From NCBI RefSeq assembly GCF_040958095.1, contig NC_091193.1:24821401-24885400 (forward strand): a stretch of 64,000 bases of DNA. The letters are read 5' to 3'. Numbering within the stretch: position 1 is the stretch's first letter; the number at the start of each line of letters is the position of its first letter. Position numbers and translations under genes: made by a program. Under the pieces are notes generated by a model, which had not been told where the DNA came from, made no database searches, and worked only from the letters and a program-made list of their open reading frames with translations. The DNA comes from Procambarus clarkii. Lineage: Eukaryota > Arthropoda > Malacostraca > Decapoda > Cambaridae. Shown one piece after another: positions 8,000 through 18,946 of this stretch.

Positions 8000-10950
8000 G
8001 GGGTGTGCGAGCCAGGAGTGATTTTTCAGTACTCGGGCTGCATGCGCCTAGGGTTACCTTCCCTAGGTTCCCAGAAAGTACTGCCCTTGGGGCTTGGGGC
8101 CACCTTCCACAGTTTCCTTGGGTTCTGCCTCTGCTTGGCCATTTACTGCTCGGTTTTGGGTCGCCCTTTGTGTGGTAGGTAGGGTGTTCTGTCTACCTTG
8201 TTTGCCTTAGGGTAGGGGGCAGTTTGCACTAGTAAGGGGCACAGGGTACTGTGCAGCTTGTGTTCACCAATCATAGCAGCCGACTCTGTTCCGCCTGGGT
8301 ACGCTGTCCTCTTGTGTTTTTAGTTTTTTGTTTTGTCTGCCTGGGGGGTCTGCCTTGGTTATTGCCTCCTGTACACTGAGTACTCTTCTCTATTCCGGTG
8401 GTACCCCCTGGTTGGTCCCCGTGAGTGTACACGTCCTGGGGGTTCAGTTCTTAGACAGTTGTTTGGTAGACTTGGTCGGCGGTTAGCACCTGGCTGGGCC
8501 TCCCTGAACTTGAGTTCCATCTCAGGACCCTGGGAATCCCCACGGGGGCGCGTGGGTCTGATGGATGTGACCCCTGAGTCCCCCCCTCGCTTTGTGCGAG
8601 TTTGAGGATTGTTCTGTCCCCCTTGTCTCAGGGTGACTCAGTTTTTGCCTCCGTCTGCTGCCTGTTAGGTTGGTGGCACCTTCAACTCGGTGCGAGTTTT
8701 GTTGCTTGTTTGTGACTCAGTTACCCTGTCCTATGCTGACTATGTGGGTGCAGGCAGCATGAGCATTGCACGTTGGGTTCAGGTGGTTACTTTTGGAAGT
8801 TGTTTGCTTTTTGGAAGCCCGAGGCTGCCCCATTTTGGTTGTTGTGACGAGGCTTGAGGGTATTGGTCACTTCAGTTTTGTTTTCGGGCGGTCTCGGGGA
8901 TTTTCCCTTCCGGGGTAGCGACGGAGGCATTCAAGCCTGTTCCTCCAGCTGTGATGTATGGGTCTGCCAGTGGGCTCCCTTCCTTATTATTTATCTGGCT
9001 GCCCCGGCTTTTTCTTGGGAGGCTGGGACTTTGGGGGGACGGCTCGGCCCCGGGTCCTGCCGTGGAGGTTTCCAGGGCTGAGGAGCTGCCTTGGGGGGGG
9101 GGGGGTCTCGGGCCCCGTTGTTCCACGCCAGGGTTTTCTACCCTGAGTGGGGCTTGCAGTTACGGAGAGTGTTTTTTTTTCCTTTCCCCCCTCTGCGTAC
9201 AAGTTGTTGGGTATCGGCCCCTCCTTGGGTTTGGTTCCTTGTCCCTTCGGGTCTGTCGGTTCCATCCTGTCAGTGGGTACTCTTCACCGTTTTCTCACCT
9301 TTCTTCTCTGGGACAGGACTTCATCATGTCAAGGTCATATTCCTCTCGTATCGGGTTCTGCATGACCTTTGATCTCGGGTGCGACTGTGCCTTTATGAGC
9401 CTTCGTGATTTTGTTCTTGCTTCTGATGGATCTCGAAGGTTCGGGACGGTCTTCGATTCTTCCGGTATTATTGGAACGTCTGTCATCATCCGGTGAGGCT
9501 TCCTACAGTCTTTTCTAGGACTCATTGGTCCTCTTCCGTGCTTCTTCTTGGTTTTTGGTACTGTCTCGTTCTTTTGTAATTATATCTTTTTGCCGTGCTT
9601 TGTCTCGGCACTGCTAATATTCCTTAACTACTCCTAGTTGGTGCCCTCCCCGCCGGGCGGGTTGTGCAGTTCGGACCTCATGCCTCCTGCGCATGCGCCG
9701 TGGTAGTTTTTTTGTTTACGGACTGTGTACAAAGGTATTGATGTTCCACGTCCTTTTTCTCTCGGGTGCTTTGCCTCTCTTGCTCCTCTTTTCTCTCCAG
9801 TCAGAGCCCCGTAGATACTGAGGGGTATTCTGGATTACCAATATGGGGAGGACGCCTAGTTTTTATCTGCATACGGGTGTGGAACACCGCATTTGCCCCT
9901 CCCCTACTCTTCTCCTGCACGTGCTCCTCTGGCCTTATTCCACTAGCAGTGCTCCCGGAATATTCTCGGCTCAGATGTGTAGTGGCATGTTAGTGCCTAC
10001 TCTGTGCAGGTGAGTTTATGCGGTTGTGCGTCTCTTTCGGCCAGGCGCTGGTTCGTGGTTTTTGGACGAGTGTTGGCAATTAGTTGTGGAGTTTTGTTTG
10101 GCCCATTGCGTGCTTCTTTCTGTGGCCTTCCTTGTTCGTCTGTGTTATTTGTTACACTGTGGGGCATGGCCCTGTCTTTCGAGGTCTTATCTTGAACACT
10201 CATTCCTTGACCATCGTGCGGTGCCTGGCTGGGCCCTTCCATATATATATTAAATTCTGTGTGTGTGGTAGGTTATGTCCCTTTCGTTCCTGATTGCTGC
10301 CTGTCTTCTTCATTCCTCTTCTTCCTTGCTGCTGGTGCTTGAAATGTCTTGCTGGTCTTTTTCTTGCATTTTTCCGTTTTTTCTCCTTCTCTCCTATACA
10401 TTGTTGTGTGTTTTAGTATGTACTTCTTGGCTCTGCTAATGGTAGTTTGGACTTTGTCCATGTTCAGTTCCCTGCTTTTGCACCACCCCTGTGTCCGGTA
10501 ATGGTCCTGATTTTTCATCATCTTCCAGCTTTCATTTGGCACTTCCAGCTTCTGGGTTGCCCTGTATGCAGGTGGATGTTGCTTCTGTTCTTCCTCTCCT
10601 GCCCTTGCAGTTTCTTTTCTTTGGGCCGGAAGGTGCTAGGTTTCAGGCCCTAGCTCCGGCCTTTTTCTTTGTGTTCCCTTTCGAGCGGTGCAATTTTGTT
10701 TTTGTGCTGTTCACGTCCTGGTTTGTCCTCCTCATACCTTACTTGGTATTGCATGCTTCATTCTGCTCTGTTGGGGCTGCGTTCGCCGCTCCTGTGGGAT
10801 GCGTTATACCTGCTTTTCGCTTTGCGTTTCGGCTCATGGTGCTCGATTCCTTGTTGGCCTCGGCCTGGGCCCTGGTTCTTCGTTTTTTCCACGCACATTT
10901 GTCCTTGCTGTTTGCGGCGTCTGCGTTTTGGCGTTTTTCTGCTGGCGGCT
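8000..10950 (+). pseudogene. DIRS gag-like region, decayed
   Basis: No single frame stays open, but peptide blocks are shared with the minus-strand copies at 28600-29000 and 38560-38810: APAFSWEAG followed by a G-L-G/G-x-x-G-P-G run, and a PFPPLRTS-like phrase. It lies between the left terminal repeat and the recombinase region, the position of gag in DIRS elements. The function (RNA packaging) is from the family; here it is broken by frameshifts and stops. The segment 9500-10950 is similar in composition to 27.8-28.4 kb inverted. Confidence 0.6.
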
Positions 10951-11019
10951 TCTAGTTGTCATCTGTTGTCGGACTTGTTGATCCTTCAGGGGTTCCGGGG
11001 GGTTCCTCATGGACGAGGC

Positions 11020-12234
11020 GTTTCTGCTCGCCCGGGTTGGGTTCATGGTTTCCTGGCTTGCCTTGCCAGTTGGCATTTTCCTGATCTTGCGGTGTCACTT
11101 CTCACGAGTCTCGCGTCGGAACCAGAGTGTCTCCGATCTTCTGGCGAGCACGCTAGCATTGGGAAGTTTTCTGTACGGCAGACATCTGGGTCCTTGCCGG
11201 CTTGGGTTTCCGGCTCAGCTTGCTCGGTGGAAAACCTCACCCGAGATTTTTCCGCGGCTCTGCCTCTTCCTATGCTCGATCGTCCATGGCGGGGCTGGTT
11301 CGGTTCTGCCTTGAGTATCTCACCATCTGTTGGTGTTCAGGTAGCTTCGTTGATGGTGTCCCACCTACGTCTCGGCCGGCGGTGTGGGGTTTTTTGGCGG
11401 GCCTTCCTTTTTCTTTTTGTCCCTTCGTAGGTTTGCTGTGTTTTGTTGGCGTGGTCTTGTCCTTCTCTTCTGAAGGTTCAGGGCCGTCATCTTGCCACAT
11501 ACTGTCACCTTGTCTTGTGCGGCACTGGCGGAGCCACTCCGGGTTGCTTCGGTTTTGGTATTCCCTCTGCACCAATTCGCGAGCTGTCTCTGGTGTGGTT
11601 CACCCCCGGCCTGCTCTTGCACTGCTTGAGCCATCCTGGTTCTTGGATTGGGTGCTCTCTTTTCTTCTCCTCGGTTTGTTGTGGCCCCTTCGGTTCTGGA
11701 TTTTTTCCGAGGATCTTTTCCTGTTGGCATTGGCCTCTGGGGGTTGGGTTGCGGTGCTTCATGCTCTTCCTCCGGCCCCAGGGTTTCGGCTCTTTTGGTC
11801 CTCATGATAGGTTTGTTCGCTTGCAGCCATCTCCATCTTTTCTGGCAAAGACTGACACGGCTGCTTTCCGGAGGGGTCCATGGTTTGTTGATGCTTGGTT
11901 GGTCTGGCCGGGGTTGCATCATATGTTGTGTTCAGTTGCGGTGCTTTACCGTTCTTTGCGTGCCACGGCTGCTGTGACCGGGGTCACGCTTCAGGTTGTC
12001 CCGTTTTCTCTTCTTCCCTGTTCCAGGGTGTGGTTCTCTCAGGTGGTTCACAGGGTGGTTCGGTCTAGCCAGCCTGCTGTCCATCCCTCTACCCATGACG
12101 TTCGTAGGTTGGCTACGCGTTCCTTCGTTGATGTTCATGGACCTTGTCGGGCCTGTGCGGCCTTTGGTTGGCAGTTGCAGTCTTTTGTCTCTGCTTCGCG
12201 TTGGAGAGTGAGCGACTTATGCCTCCCAGGTTAG
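11020..12234 (+). pseudogene. DIRS tyrosine recombinase, frameshifted
   Basis: The ordered blocks VQVASLMVSHL, GSWIGCSLFF, LLALASGGWV, FVRLQPSPSFLAKTDTAAF, VDAWLVWPGLHH, VHRVVRSSQPAVHPSTHD and RRLATRSF match the other DIRS copies here. LALASGGW is the helix carrying the first Arg region in related sequences, and the HxxR region follows SSQPAVHP. At least two frame changes (near 11430 and 11770) prevent a full product. The recombinase would integrate the circular DNA copy without target duplication. Confidence 0.75.
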
Positions 12235-12261
12235 GTCCTTCTTGTTTTCGTCTTTAGGTAG

Positions 12262-12356
12262 GTAGCTTCGGGGAACTGATGAGGCTCCCCCCAGAAAACC
12301 AGCGTTGAATGTAATGAAATGCCATTTTCTGGGCGAGACCCGGAGGCTCCCCGGCA
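12262..12356. other. Internal complementary region of DIRS copy A
   Basis: Left half (to about 12297) is the inverse of the element's outer left end. Right half (CCAGCGTTGAATGTAATG through CCCGGAGGCTCCCCGGCA) is the inverse of the outer right end at 12790-12852. The AAA between the halves corresponds to the overlapping terminal TTT. In DIRS biology this region templates circularisation of the linear copy. Confidence 0.85.
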
Positions 12357-12399
12357 ACCGTCCCTCCCTTCGGTTGGTGTTTTTTCACTTGTTTTCATA

Positions 12400-12852
12400 T
12401 CCAGCCTCAGAACTGGGGTCTTGGGTTGCCAGCACAAGGGGGTCTGGGGCTCCCCCTTCCCCCTCCCAGGGCGGGGGGAGCTGCGCAGATGGCGATGTCA
12501 TACTCGTTAGCTCGTTTTTATTTTGGTATTTCTGTTTTCTAGTTCGGCTCTCAGTAGTAATTTCTTGACTAGAATAGAGGGTTTGTTCTGGGATGCTTAC
12601 CTTTCTGGGTGCCTAACCCGGTCGATGGCAGACATAGAATGCTTCCAACCACATGGGGGTTTCTATAGGCCATTGCTCCTCGTGCCTCTCTCAGGGGGGC
12701 CAGGTTCTGGCTCGTGGTCCCAGATAGGCCTAAGAATTCCGTACACATGACTGATGCCAAAGTCTGACATTAGCAATATCAGCCTGGATAGTTCCGGGAG
12801 CCCTCCGGGTCTCACCCAGAAAATGGCGTTTCATTACATTCAACGCTGGTTT
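12400..12852 (+). repeat. Right inverted terminal repeat of DIRS copy A
   Basis: Counterpart of 7477-7920 on the opposite strand, ending in CATTACATTCAACGCTGGTTT. The same block recurs at 1588-1747, 17883-17940, 22040-22250, 30410-30650, 40340-40583 and 49611-50060. Confidence 0.85.
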
Positions 12853-12989
12853 TTTGACGTGCGAAAGCATCATTCCTTGTCTACTCAATTTTTGACGCAA
12901 TACTGCAGATGTGTGCAAATGTTCTTGCTAATTGTCTTATATTAACCCTCTCAACCTCTTATGCCCAAGAACTTTCCCTAAACAAAAAT

Positions 12990-13263
12990 TTAACATGCAG
13001 TACAGCTGCCCATGCCCAACATTGACAACTTTTGCACTTTAAGCAAACTACAATTAGCCTTAACCCACTTACATATTGGCATGGCACCTGGTGAGGACGA
13101 AATTCCATATGAACTTATCAAATATCTTTCATCAACTGTACATAACACCCTTCTAAACTTCCACAACCTTTGCTGGACACATGGTAATATCCCTTCCCAA
13201 TAGAAGACTAGTATTATTCTTTCTTTCCTCAAATTAGGAAAAGAATTATCCCAACACGCCTCT
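12990..13263 (+). pseudogene. LINE reverse transcriptase fragment
   Basis: A 90-codon stretch reading LALTHLHIGMAPGEDEIPYE, then LIKYLSSTVHNTLLNFHN, a W-T-H-G-N-I-P segment, a stop where a Trp is usual, and SIILSFLKLGKEL. The order of A-P-G-x-D-x-I-P, L-x-x-x-N and G-x-I-P-x-x-W/x-K is RT motif 0-1 of Jockey/RTE-type LINEs. Both ends are truncated. Confidence 0.65.
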
Positions 13264-15825
13264 TAACATGCCTAATTTTAGTTGCTTCTGCTGTATCTAC
13301 AGGAAAAGACAACAAACAAAAGTCTTCAAATCATGTCATTCTCAACAGGGATGCTCCACAGTGACGTGTTTCCAAAGATTAATATTTGTGCAGTCATCAG
13401 GAGAATAAACCCTCCATGCAAACTGCACGTACCATCGAGAAGATGATTCATGAATTTTTACTTACCATATTCTATTAATTAACTACTTTTTGGTGTAATA
13501 AAATCCATTTGTGATATTTGGTTTAATTCATTGTTACAAAATAAAGACATGTTATTATGTTACTATAAATTTATGTACAGACTACATTACAGTACTGTAC
13601 TTAAATACTGTCTGTACAATCCCCACAATGACTCCCTCTCCTACTGAAGAGCGAGATTGCATTTCTCTAATCATGTATTTCATACACAAAAAAAATGGTC
13701 CATTGCATTAAACTACCCTGAATTATTAGTTTTTAAGAACCAAAATTTGATTCTTAAAAGCAGAAAAAATTGTGCTGGGTAAACTTCCTTTGCAAGACTC
13801 AAAAACCGAGTCTTCTAATTAACTTCCTCCCTCTTGCTTTTAACTTGGTCAATTCATTTCTCACAAAATGCTTTGAAACCTTGCTGACTGAGCTGAAGAT
13901 AACCATACACAGTCTCTTTACATATATATTAATAAAATGTCTCATGGTAATGAGCTTCCTTCTCAAGTTTTTAACCTTCACTCTTTGATAATCTAAATTT
14001 CTTTGATCACGAATTTGATACCATTGTTAGATAACACACTACGAATTATTGCCTTGGGTCATGTGGTAGATAGCTATGAACATCTTTTCCAGGAGTTTCT
14101 TACTCTAGCCATTGTACCATATAGCTCCTCTCTCATAAGGAAGTATTATACCCAAAGTTTGATAAAGATAAATTACATTATCAGGAAATAGTTACCTTGG
14201 ATACTGCAGCAGGTAGCTTCCCCTTATTGTGAAGGTCGCTTCTTTGAATAATATTATTGGCAGCATCTTCCATACAAGAAGTTGCTACCCAAGAATCCAT
14301 GGGTACCAAGAGCTTTATTTAATGTACATTTCTTCCCTTGTCATTCTTTTCTTTGGGAAGCTGTTCCTCTGAAACCTGGAGTGGATAGCGCACTTTTATT
14401 CAAGGTGGTTGGTGGTTGCCCTTGGCCTTGTGGCAGCAACCTTCCTCTAGTTACAATGTAGCTACATTGAGCTATTTAATTAAATGCTTTTCTTTACACA
14501 AGATGTTGTTGCATAGTCTAAGGTGACTAACAAAATAATGTTACTGTAACCCTTTGCTAGCCAACTTATTCATGCAAAAAAAAAAAAAAAAAAATTACCT
14601 TGGCACTATATGGGATTACTCACATTTCAATAGGTTTTCATGTCATTTAGTGAAAAATATAAATACTGTATGATAATATTAGAAAAATAAAGTTTCTAAC
14701 TATTTACTTATTGTTTAATTAAGCATACACTTTCCGGAATTTGAGCACTGACATTTTGCACAAGAGAATTGCAAGCTTGAAATACTTGCCGATACAATGA
14801 TTGAGATAAATAATGAAAGATGAATTTTGTGATAGATTAAGAAAATAAATATGGAATGATGCCCTAACAAAATGCATGCTAAAATCTGCACTTTGTACTT
14901 CTTTCTAAATGAAGAAGAAAGAAAACTGCTGTGAACACTCAAGCCAAAATGAAGTATACTGTACTGGTATTCTTCTGTACTACACCATCAATATTTGGTT
15001 AATGAATCAAACATTTGGTGCTACAAAATGCATTGCACTCTTTCTTACTGGGTTTTATTCATGACCTGTAAAACCAAATTAATTTTCCATGAAATTATTT
15101 ACTTCTCTGCATCCTATAATTTTCTTGAAACTGTTGCCAGCAAGACAATTGATATGAAATGAAAATCTTTAGAATGCTGTATGATTTCTGAACTTTTCAA
15201 ATAGTTTCTCCAAAGCCTTCAAAGAGTACAAGTCATCAGATGGCCTAAGACCTCAAAATGAAAATTAGTAATAAAACATAATTTACAAAAGCTACCACAT
15301 GACCCAGTGCAGTTGCATGCCTTGAGCTTACCTCTTCATGTATGGCTAATTAATGAATTCATTTTGACATACTCCGAGGTGTTGCAATTATTTCCCCCAG
15401 GTCAAGAACTGTATCTAGTCTTCTAGACTAGATACCTCAAGCTGAGGATCATTCAAAACTTTATGAAAAAAATAACAAGCTTTGACTAAAGAATTGTCTA
15501 TTAAGTTAATAAAAAATTAAATAAATCTATACTGTACTATAAAATATTATAATACAGATGTCGCAGCAATTAAGCACTTGGCTCAAATTGACAAATTCCT
15601 GTAAATATACAATGTACATACAATACATACTGTAATTTGCAGGGGTAAATATTAAATGAAATTCATCTGATCCTTTCTGTACAATACATCCAGTCCTACT
15701 CTGTGTACATTCCTTATTTAATAATGATATTACATGTACAACTCATACATTACCTAAATAATATTACAAATATACTCATGCATAGTCTTAATGGTACTAC
15801 ATGTATAATAATTCTCCCTATAGCC
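13264..15825. other. Intergenic AT-rich DNA between two converging genes
   Basis: No gene, strong repeat or terminal repeat was recognised. It is the tail-to-tail interval between NDUFAF6-like and TMEM11, after the DIRS and LINE insertions. It contains a poly-A run near 14576-14594. Small open frames are chance AT-rich ones. Confidence 0.45.
15717..15722 (-). promoter_or_regulatory. Possible ATTAAA polyadenylation signal of TMEM11
   Basis: TTTAAT on the plus strand reads ATTAAA on the minus strand, 104 bases past the TMEM11 stop. A canonical AATAAA on the minus strand also lies at 15054-15059. Which one is used cannot be told. Confidence 0.3.
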
Positions 15826-15996
15826 CTACTTGTACATCTGATAAAGTCTCCACATGCAATATGAAAATGAAACTAAAGATACACAATTGTGTAGGATTTT
15901 TCTCCTAGAATCATCCCTTCGCACCAATACAACTGGTGACGCAGAAGACAATGACTGAAGAGGTAAGCGGGACAAACGACCAGAGTCATATTCTAC
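15826..15996 (-). CDS. TMEM11: TMEM11 last coding exon (C)
   Basis: Fifty-six codons plus TAG after a minus-strand TTTTTTGCAG acceptor (15997-15999 is the AG-side triplet). The peptide begins VEYDSGRLSRLPL, continues SSASPVVLVRRDDSRRKIL and HNCVSLVSFSYCMWRLYQMY, then Lys and stop. It corresponds to the human TMEM11 tail with VEYDAYKLSRLPL, STPVVLVRKDD and a hydrophobic end. The exon joins exon B in phase 0 between Gln and Val. The P-V-V-L-V-R-[KR]-D-D motif is the strongest family mark. Confidence 0.94.
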   Translation of the reverse strand, partial: VEYDSGRLSRLPLQSLSSASPVVLVRRDDSRRKILHNCVSLVSFSYCMWRLYQMYK

Positions 15997-16019
15997 CTGC
16001 AAAAAAATTATGATAAATA

Positions 16020-16485
16020 TTACTTGATATCTAATAATATAAAGCTATATCTACAAGAGTAAATGTATGTTTGTTTGTATGGGGGTGGGGAGGTGTTTTG
16101 GAGTTTATATGCATACATTCCTGTAAGGAATTCTATTGCGAAGAAATTTATATCAAAATTAACGACATAGCACAAGAATTGAGGTGAGAAAACTGAAAAA
16201 AAGAGTATACACATTTTATTGCTGTTGCACAATCAAGGGTAACACTTGTCTGACTTTTGGGTTTGGTGCGGGTGGCAAGCCTGGCTTTTGGACCTTATAT
16301 GCATATACACCTATAGGGAATTCTATTGCAAACAATTTGATACCAAAATAAATGATATACAATGAAAATTGAGGTGAGAAAACTGAAGTGAGTATACACA
16401 TTTCAGTGGCTGCTCGCTCAGGCAAAACACTCGGCGAACCTTGGGGTAGGCTGGGGAGCTCACTCCGAGAACGCAAAAGTGTTAA
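16020..16485 (-). mobile_element. piggyBac-type tandem-unit MITE fragment
   Basis: Two units with TATATGCATA, GGGAATTCTATTGC and ATTGAGGTGAGAAAACTGAA, the same unit as in the elements at 35.4, 42.4, 58.9 and 63.6 kb. The right end reads ACGCAAAAGTGTTAA, and TTAA (16482-16485) joins directly to LINE sequence (ATCTATGACC), which has TTTAAATC at the matching place in other copies. The left end is not clear. Confidence 0.65.
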
Positions 16486-16965
16486 ATCTATGACCTCTTG
16501 TTCTTGAAGTTCCAGGTCTCAGGAATTCTTCCCTATCAATTTTATCAATTCCCCTTATTATTTTGTACATGGTGATCATATCGCCTCTTTTTCTTCTATC
16601 TTCTAGTTTTGACATATTTAATGCCTCTAATCTCTCCTCTTAGCTCTTGTCCTTCAGTTCTGGGAGCCATTTAAAAGCAGTTCTGAAGTTAGAAAGTGTA
16701 GTATAGGCTCCTTGCACAATGTTCTTTATTCGGTCCTCAGGTGATAGTTTTTTATCTAGAACCACCCCTAGAACTCTTTCTTCATCGGAATTCTTTAAAG
16801 ATTTCTCACATAATTTATAGGTTGTGTCGGGGTCTATATTCTCCTATTCCACATTACATAACATGGCATTTATTCACATTAAATTCCATTTGCCAAGTGG
16901 TGCTCCATACACTTATTTCGAACAGGTCTACTTGAAGGATATGACAATCTAACTGTGTGTAGGGT
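16486..16965 (-). pseudogene. CR1-like LINE 3' fragment with internal deletion
   Basis: Homologous to 36.8-37.6 kb, 45.7-46.2 kb and 57.0-57.5 kb. On the minus strand it encodes pieces such as KLEDRRK and DREEFLRPGT-like residues. About 130 bases are missing between GGGAGCCA and TTTAAAAGC relative to the other copies. It ends in the AT microsatellite. No coding capacity remains. Confidence 0.75.
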
Positions 16966-16974
16966 AACATACAT

Positions 16975-17185
<211 letters not shown>

Positions 17186-17564
17186 GTCATACCTAGTAGC
17201 CAGAACTCACTTTTTGGCCTACTATGCAAGGCCCGATTTACCTAATAAGCCAAGTTTTCATGAATTAATATATTTTCTCTAATTTTTTTCTTATGAAATG
17301 ATAAAGCTACCCATTTCATTATGTATGAGGTAAATTTTTTTTTATTGGAGTTAAAATTAACGTAGATATATGACCGAACCTAACCAACCCTACCTAACCT
17401 AACCTAACCTATCTTTATAGGTTAGGTTAGGTAGCCGAAAAAGTTAGGTTAGGTTAGGTAGGTTAGGTAGTCGAAAAACAATTAATTCATGAAAACTTGG
17501 CTTATTAGGCAAATCGGGCCTTGCATAGTAGGCTGACAAGTGCGTTCTGGCTACTAGGTACGAC
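17186..17564. mobile_element. Foldback MITE with telomere-like CCTAA repeats
   Basis: The left arm starts GTCATACCTAGTAGCCAGAA and the right arm ends CTGGCTACTAGGTACGAC; inner parts (AAGGCCCGATTT, CCAAGTTTTCATGAATTAAT) are also inverted copies. The arms are about 85 bases. The centre (about 17380-17475) has CCTAACCTAACC on one side and GGTTAGGTTAGG on the other, forming a second inverted pair. It is flanked by AT tracts, consistent with insertion at TA. No coding capacity. Confidence 0.85.
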
Positions 17565-17882
17565 ATATATATATATATATATATTATATATATAATATAT
17601 ATATATTATTTTTTTTTTTTATTCACCTCATTTTTTGTTGCATAGTCCTGGGGACCATTCAGGCTTCTTCGCATTTGTGTTCCTCACGTGTTGCCCCAAA
17701 AAATGAGGATTTGATAAAATGCTATGCCCAAGATTACCATCCGAGTGCCGGCATCCGCACAGCTCTCACCTTCCCGAGAGGGGTGGGGAGCGGGGCCGGA
17801 CCTCACCACTCCAGCTGCATAGCACTCTAGTTTGGAAGGCAAGCAACAACGCGAAAAAATGCCAACCGGTGGGAGGGAGGGT

Positions 17883-17980
17883 TGCCAGGGAGCCTCTGGG
17901 GCTCACCCAGAAAATGACATTTCATTACATTCAACGCTGGTTTTCTGTGGGGAGCCCCTACGGCTCCCTGGAGCTGCATA
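17883..17980. other. Internal complementary region of DIRS copy B
   Basis: GGGAGCCTCTGGGGCTC...AACGCTGG followed by TTTTCTGTGGGGAGCC: the joined outer right and left ends, as in copy A at 12262-12356 but on the other strand. This confirms the layout is a family property and not a chance rearrangement. Confidence 0.8.
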
Positions 17981-17999
17981 CCCAAAGAGAAGGAAAAGA

Positions 18000-18946
18000 A
18001 AGGGCTGATCCGGGAGGCGGCCGCCACAAACTCCACAACGCGAAGTCGAGACAACAGGCTGCAACCTGCAACCCAAAGCAACACCAGAACGCCCAGGAGC
18101 AGACATACTCACAAAATAATGGGCAACCAGGAACCTGTACGATCTCCAAATCCCTGCACTCGAAATGAGCCCAAGACAAATTACCAAACACGGCAGTGAA
18201 AGCTGCAAACATCCGAATGGCACGGGCACGAGGATAGACCGCAGGCTGGCTAGACTTAACCCTACTGTCGACCTGGTAGACCCCGAGCCCTGGAAAAGGG
18301 AATGAGGGAAACTGGATCAACCCAAAGCGCATCCCCAGCCACGGTACGCAGGTAACGGTGAAGAGCCGCAACCAGATACAACACATGACGCATTCCCGGC
18401 CAAATCAACCAAGCATCAATAACCCAGGGACCCCTCCGGAATGTAGTTGTCTCGGCCTTCGCCAGAAAAGACGGAGAAGGCTGCAAACATACAAACCTAC
18501 CACCAGAACCAAAAGAGGACAAACCCCTGCGCCGAAGGAGAGCCGGAAGCTCCCCGATCCGACCCCCCCCCCCAGAGGTCAATGCCAACAAAAATACGAC
18601 CTTTGAAAAACAATCTTAAACCGAAGGGGCTACCACAAACCGAGGAGAGGAAAGATAAGAGAGCACCCTGACCAAGAACCAGGACGGCTCAGGTGGCGCA
18701 TGAGCAGGCAGGAGGTGAAACACAGCACAAGAAAACGTACGGAACGGGGCGGACATGACGTCTACCCCGAGCGTAAGCTGGAGTGGCTCCGCCAGCGCCG
18801 CATAATATGAGGCGACAGTAAGAAGCATTAATAACGGTCCAGAAAACCATGAAATGACAAGACAACCAGATGCGTAAGAGAAGACAACCAACGACGAGCA
18901 AGAAAATGGCGAATAGAAACACCAGGAAACCTCATACAGTTCTTTT
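18000..18946 (-). pseudogene. DIRS copy B tyrosine recombinase
   Basis: Minus-strand peptide blocks in order: SYYAALAEPLQLTLGVDV, APFRTFSCAVFHLLPAH, LALTSGGGGRIGELPAL, FVCLQPSPSFLAKAETTTF, WVIDAWLIWPGMRHVL, VKSSQPAVYPRARAIR, MFAAFTAVFGNLSWAH. This covers the core-binding segment, the GRIGEL box with the first catalytic Arg, and the HxxR-type region (H replaced near RARAIR). Frame changes split it into three frames. Among the copies here it is the best preserved recombinase. Confidence 0.8.

Larger units (their letters stand above)
7477..12852 (+). mobile_element. DIRS-type retrotransposon copy A with both ITRs and ICR
   Basis: The left terminal repeat (about 7477-7920) and the right one (about 12400-12852) are inverted relative to each other, both carrying the GGTTCTGGCTCGTGGTC-type block and the CAGCCTGGATAG block. 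A short internal segment at 12262-12356 is the inverse of the outer left end joined to the inverse of the outer right end, with AAA at the junction. That inverted-repeat plus internal-complementary-region layout defines DIRS-order elements, which replicate through a circular intermediate and integrate with a tyrosine recombinase. A gag-like region and the recombinase are recognisable; most of the reverse transcriptase/RNase H part appears deleted near 10.9-11.3 kb. Many frameshifts make it inactive. Confidence 0.9.

Noticed and set aside
8333..12234. Many medium-size plus-strand frames as host genes
   Set aside because: They are overlapping frames of a GC-rich, frameshifted DIRS element; the same peptides recur in the other DIRS copies.
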